A DNA stretch of 64,000 nt from Rhodococcus sp. P-2 (GTDB lineage Bacteria; Actinomycetota; Actinomycetes; Mycobacteriales; Mycobacteriaceae): NCBI RefSeq assembly GCF_016598535.1, contig NZ_CP066779.1, forward strand, positions 4,524,053-4,588,052. Direction: 5' to 3'. This document shows, one piece after another, positions 60,544 through 64,000 of this stretch. The position numbers and the translations under genes were made by a program. Each line of letters begins with the position of its first letter. Position 1 is the stretch's first letter. The notes under the pieces are model-generated. The model was not told the DNA's origin. It did no database searches and saw only the letters and a program-made list of their open reading frames with translations.

Positions 60544-61750
60544 CGCCGCTGTGAGGTGCCGGCCCGGCGCGGTCGGCACTTCGCACCGCGGCGACGGACA
60601 CCGCCAACGCCGTCGTCGACGCAACCACGACGGCGACGCCGATCAACTCTCCCGGCGTCTTCGCCCACACGAGCATGACCGTCGCCTCCACGGCCAGTCC
60701 TGCCCACGCCAGAAGGGCCACTCGCGTGCGTTCTGACGCGATTGCGGACAGCAAGGCACCCTGGAGTACCGCCAGCGCTGCACCGTGCAGGGCGAAGGCC
60801 CACAGCATCGGAGCCACGGCGGCGTATGCCTCGCCCACGAGCATCGGCACCAGCGGGCCGGCAACCGCCGCTCCCAGAACCAACACGGCGCCGATACCGA
60901 CGAGCACTGCCAACGCCGAGCGAACCGCCTGCGCCGAGTGCGCCGGATTCGCCATCTTCGGGTACAGCACGACGCCCACCGCCTGTGGTAGCCAGAACGC
61001 CACCTTGGTCGCGACGGCGCCGAGTGCGTAGACACCGGCGTCGTATTCGCTGAGGACGACGCGGACGATCAGCAGGTCCAGCGAAGACAACGCGATCAGC
61101 GCGAGCTGAACCTGCGACGCCGCGAGCACGGAGACAACCCCGATTCGCACCGGACGGTCCTCGCTCACCGAGACGGTTCGGTCGACCACTCGAACTATCG
61201 CCACCAGCAACGCAGTTCCGGCCGCGCCCGCGACCAAGGCGGCGCCTGCTCCGCCGCCGAATGCCAGAACGATCACTGCCGGAAGGACTTTCATCACCCC
61301 GGCCCCGGCCAGTACGGCGCTGAGAGTGCCGAATCGGCCGTGCCCCTGCAACAAACCCTGCTCCGTGGCCAGCAGAACCAACATGGGCGCGGTCACCAAG
61401 GCCGAGAACGCCGCCACGATTCCGGTGTCGAGTAGCCATGCCATCGCCGGAGCGAGCGCCACCGCGAGAACGGCGACGATCGCGGTGCATCGATACCCCA
61501 ACGACCGCAACGCATCTGTGCTCTTGCCACGCACCGCCTCGCGGGCGACCACCGTCTGCAACGCCAAAGCCGGAACCGCAAGTACCAACTGGGCGGCAAG
61601 CAGACTCGCGAACTCTCCGTAGCCGACCGGACCCAACCATCGGCTGGCCAACCATGCCAACAGGTACGACGCGACATTGGCCGTCATCGATCCCACCAAA
61701 ACCATGCCGACCCCGGCCGCGGCGGCGCGATCGAGTGGTTGGCGAGGCAT
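60524..61750 (-). CDS. Polysaccharide-type flippase (MOP superfamily)
   Basis: A 408-aa membrane protein with about 12 helices, starting MPRQPLDRAAAAGVGMVLVG and continuing with ASYLLAWLASRWLGPVGYGEFA, the family start of Wzx-type O-antigen and teichoic acid flippases. It would carry a lipid-linked sugar across the membrane. It is divergent from the large polytopic membrane protein gene (34 bp between starts) and next to glycosyltransferase genes, which suggests a shared glycan pathway. The cargo is unknown. Confidence 0.82.
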   Translation of the reverse strand: MPRQPLDRAAAAGVGMVLVGSMTANVASYLLAWLASRWLGPVGYGEFASLLAAQLVLAVPALALQTVVAREAVRGKSTDALRSLGYRCTAIVAVLAVALAPAMAWLLDTGIVAAFSALVTAPMLVLLATEQGLLQGHGRFGTLSAVLAGAGVMKVLPAVIVLAFGGGAGAALVAGAAGTALLVAIVRVVDRTVSVSEDRPVRIGVVSVLAASQVQLALIALSSLDLLIVRVVLSEYDAGVYALGAVATKVAFWLPQAVGVVLYPKMANPAHSAQAVRSALAVLVGIGAVLVLGAAVAGPLVPMLVGEAYAAVAPMLWAFALHGAALAVLQGALLSAIASERTRVALLAWAGLAVEATVMLVWAKTPGELIGVAVVVASTTALAVSVAAVRSADRAGPAPHSGVSSPDA

Positions 61751-61783
61751 GGCAGTAATGATGCACCACGTATCGTGCGCGTC

Positions 61784-63523
61784 ATGACAGTGCAAGCCGG
61801 ATACCGCCGTTACCTGCCTGCGGCGTACAGCCTGGCGCTGGCACTGTTGATCCTCGGACCGCTGCTCGGCCCCGGCTACCTACTGCTGCGCGACGCCGTC
61901 AGCACGCCGCGCTCGTACCTGACCGACTCCGCCCTCGGACTCACCGACGCCGCAGCCCGCGCTGTTCCCCAGGACGCGCTGATCGCAGCGTTGAGCACCG
62001 TGATCGACGGCGGACTGGTGGTCAAGTTCATCCTGCTCGTGGCGCTTTGGCTCGCCGGTTGGGGTGCGGCGCGCATGGTCGCTGTCCTGCTGCCGACGGC
62101 CGGTCTCGGTCCACAACTGGTCGCGTCGACGGTGATGCTCTGGAACCCCTACGTGGCCGAGCGCCTGTTGCAAGGACATTGGAGCCTGCTGACCGGATAT
62201 GCCGCACTGCCGTGGATCGTGTGTGCCGGAATCGGAGTTTGCCGAGCCACGCCCGGGTCCTGGTGGGCGTTGGCCGCGTCACTTGCATTCGCGGGCCTGA
62301 CACCTACCGGCGCTCTGCTCGCTCTGACGGCCGCGCTGGTGGTGGTAGCCACCCCCGGAGGCCGAACCTCGGCCATGCGGCGTGTCGGCGGCGCTATCGG
62401 GCTGTTCCTCGTCGCCGCCTCGCCGTGGTTGGTCGCCACCTTCGTATCCGGAGCAGCCGGCGACGGTTCCGATCCGGCGGGAGTCGCCGCCTTTGCCGCC
62501 CGAGCGGAACCAGGCCTCGCGACACTCGGCAGCCTCGCCGGTCTCGGCGGTATCTGGAATTCGGCAGCGATACCGTCCACGCGCACAACACTCTTCGCGT
62601 TGGTCGGAACAGTTCTTCTACTTGTCGTGGTGTTTACCGGTGTGCCCGCTCTATGGCGCCGACGCCGGAACCCCGTTGTCAGTGGACTCGGCGCGCTGGC
62701 CCTGTGTGCGGTGCTCGCTCCGACCCTGGGCGCCACTCCGTGGGGGCTCGACGCCGGCCGATGGTCGGTCGAGGTGTTCACCGGCGCCGGTCTACTGCGT
62801 GACGCCCAGAAGTGGGTCGCGCTGGCCGTACCGTTCTACGCACTCGCTGCCGCCGCCGCGGTGATGTGGGCGGGCAATCGGTTCTCCCTTCCCCGCCCGG
62901 CATTCTCGATCGCCTCCGTCGTGGTGACGATCGTGGCGCTACCGGATCTGGCGTGGGGCGTCGGCGGCGCGTTGAAGCCCGTGCACTATCCCGGGTCCTG
63001 GACCGTGGTGGCCGAGCAACTACGAGACGAAACCGGTGACGTTGCAGTGCTTCCCGCTGGGATGTTCCGCGCCTTCCCCTACAGCGGTGATGCGCCGGTA
63101 CTCGATCCAGCACCACGCTTCCTACCGCTCGACGTTCTGCAGACCGGCCAACTGGTGGTTGCCGGTGGTGCTGTCGGCGGTGAAGGAACCCGGGCCACCC
63201 AGGTCGAGGATCTGCTGCTTGCCGGCGGGAGTCCTACGCAGTTGGCCGATCTCGGAGTCGGATGGGTACTGATCGAACGTGAGACACCAGGCCAGCTCGG
63301 CAAGGCCACAGCGACACTCGACGGCTTGGAACAGGTCTTCGCCGACAACGATCTCGAGCTCTACCGGGTACCGGGAGATGTTGCCGCGCAGGAAGCCTCG
63401 ACCGGTGCCCGAACGGCCGTCATAGTTGCGCATCTCGCCTGGATACTGATGGGTGTGATCGCGCTGATCTCAGTCGGACTGAACCAGAACCGAATTCGAC
63501 TCGCGCGGCGCGGCCAGTCCTGA
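61784..63523 (+). CDS. Large polytopic membrane protein, GT-C-like
   Basis: A 579-aa protein with about 12 helices and an extracellular C-terminal part (about 410-550). The first outside loop contains LTDSALGLTDAAARAVPQDA; the helix pattern resembles GT-C glycosyltransferases, but a clear catalytic Asp motif is not certain. M. tuberculosis Rv0226c has the same place and size. The start is ATG 61784 with a possible leaderless promoter (TATCGT before it). The 3' end overlaps the facing GT4 gene by 54 bp. Confidence 0.78.
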   Translation: MTVQAGYRRYLPAAYSLALALLILGPLLGPGYLLLRDAVSTPRSYLTDSALGLTDAAARAVPQDALIAALSTVIDGGLVVKFILLVALWLAGWGAARMVAVLLPTAGLGPQLVASTVMLWNPYVAERLLQGHWSLLTGYAALPWIVCAGIGVCRATPGSWWALAASLAFAGLTPTGALLALTAALVVVATPGGRTSAMRRVGGAIGLFLVAASPWLVATFVSGAAGDGSDPAGVAAFAARAEPGLATLGSLAGLGGIWNSAAIPSTRTTLFALVGTVLLLVVVFTGVPALWRRRRNPVVSGLGALALCAVLAPTLGATPWGLDAGRWSVEVFTGAGLLRDAQKWVALAVPFYALAAAAAVMWAGNRFSLPRPAFSIASVVVTIVALPDLAWGVGGALKPVHYPGSWTVVAEQLRDETGDVAVLPAGMFRAFPYSGDAPVLDPAPRFLPLDVLQTGQLVVAGGAVGGEGTRATQVEDLLLAGGSPTQLADLGVGWVLIERETPGQLGKATATLDGLEQVFADNDLELYRVPGDVAAQEASTGARTAVIVAHLAWILMGVIALISVGLNQNRIRLARRGQS

Positions 63524-64000
63524 GACCCACCGACCGTCCTTGTGTGCGGTCAGCACCTCGAGCACTCCGGTGCCGGTCTGCTCCCAGGAGAACTCGCCCG
63601 ACCACACCCGAGCTTTCTCACCGAGCACCGTACGGAGTTCGTGGTCGCGGAGCAGGGTGCCTGCAGCCTGCGTCAGATCGGCGATGTCGCCGTCGCCGGC
63701 GTGCTCGCCCCCGACCAGAAGGCCCGTCACTCCGTCGACGATCGAGTCGGTCAGACCTTTGGAACTGCGGTAACCGATCGTCGGAACACCGTGCTGCGCA
63801 GCCTCGATGACCGCCAGGCCCCACCCTTCCTTCCGTGAAGGCATGAGGTGAATCCACGACTGCGCAAGGAGTTCATGTTTACGAGCCTCGTCGACGTGAC
63901 CGTAGAACGAGACGGCGTCACCGATCCCCAACTCGGCGGCCCGATCTCGCAGGTTCTGCTCCCACCAACCGCCACCGATGACGTCGAGATGGATGTCCGG
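63470..64000 (-). CDS. GT4-family glycosyltransferase, N-terminus outside the window
   Basis: 177 codons of the C-terminal half of a GT-B glycosyltransferase are visible. They hold LDVIGGGWWEQNLRDRA (nucleotide domain), VSFYGHV near the middle, and the donor-binding EGWGLAVIEAAQHGVPTIGY (Glu-x7-Glu pattern). The frame is open to the window edge, so the start is missing. It ends 54 bp inside the facing membrane protein gene. M. tuberculosis Rv0225 is the likely counterpart by position. The sugar and acceptor are unknown. Confidence 0.85.
   Translation of the reverse strand, partial: PDIHLDVIGGGWWEQNLRDRAAELGIGDAVSFYGHVDEARKHELLAQSWIHLMPSRKEGWGLAVIEAAQHGVPTIGYRSSKGLTDSIVDGVTGLLVGGEHAGDGDIADLTQAAGTLLRDHELRTVLGEKARVWSGEFSWEQTGTGVLEVLTAHKDGRWVSGLAAPRESNSVLVQSD

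Noticed and set aside
1..64000. CRISPR array, tRNA or rRNA genes
   Set aside because: No regular spacer-repeat arrays and no cloverleaf or rRNA signatures were noticed on either strand; a tRNA scan would settle this.

Overview
The window reads as a chromosomal segment of a high-GC, mycolic-acid-containing actinobacterium, most likely a Rhodococcus of the erythropolis/qingshengii group. This is inferred from the gene content: an AftD arabinofuranosyltransferase, an LpqI-like lipoprotein, a DUF3068 protein, an F420-type oxidoreductase, an NDMA-type alcohol dehydrogenase, and a gene set from about 45 to 64 kb that parallels the Mycobacterium tuberculosis Rv0225-Rv0244c neighbourhood as I remember it. 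No rRNA, tRNA or CRISPR array was seen.

Layout. 1-1.83 kb is the end of a Tn554-like tyrosine-recombinase element that has cut off the 5' part of an HNH nuclease gene. 2.3-6 kb holds small secreted proteins, including two paralogous Ig-like exported proteins in tandem. 6-23 kb is mixed metabolism: a SulP transporter with its MerR regulator, a YciO/Sua5-type protein, AraC plus an NDMA-type alcohol dehydrogenase, an alkylsulfatase, a P450-TetR pair, a glycosyltransferase, SDR, hydrolases, an Lrp-type regulator with two modules, a VOC protein and a phosphodiesterase. 22.7-31.5 kb has a MurJ-like flippase, FabH, a NarL-type two-component system divergent from a MacB-like ABC exporter, and a methyltransferase. 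31.6-33.5 kb is fadE5. 34.4-37.1 kb is an ABC ATPase with a YhgE/Pip-type membrane protein.

37.1-40.1 kb is the least ordinary part. About 2.7 kb of DNA, AT-rich between its genes, lies between two diverged copies of the same 175-180 bp gene junction. It carries an operon of four tiny signal-less peptide genes (41, 39, 33 and 39 aa), each with a good ribosome binding site, and one small exported protein. I infer a laterally acquired island; the peptides look most like the small mycomembrane channel peptides of corynebacteria (PorA/PorH type), but that is a hypothesis. A further signal-less 52-aa peptide gene sits at 15.9 kb.

44.9-49.4 kb is a fatty-acid module: thiolase, FabG4-like reductase, HtdX-like hydratase and a TetR regulator. 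The same 14-bp dyad TTACTC-N4-GTAA lies upstream of the TetR gene, in the thiolase/reductase divergent promoter and, 13 kb away, upstream of fadE5, so the genes look like one TetR regulon. 49.4-64 kb is a cell-envelope cluster: LpqI-like glycosidase, UspA, isochorismate synthase, DUF2613 peptide, AftD, acyltransferase, DUF3068, a siderophore-type binding lipoprotein, a flippase, a large polytopic membrane protein and a GT4 glycosyltransferase that runs off the end. Several convergent pairs here have overlapping 3' ends (up to 130 bp).
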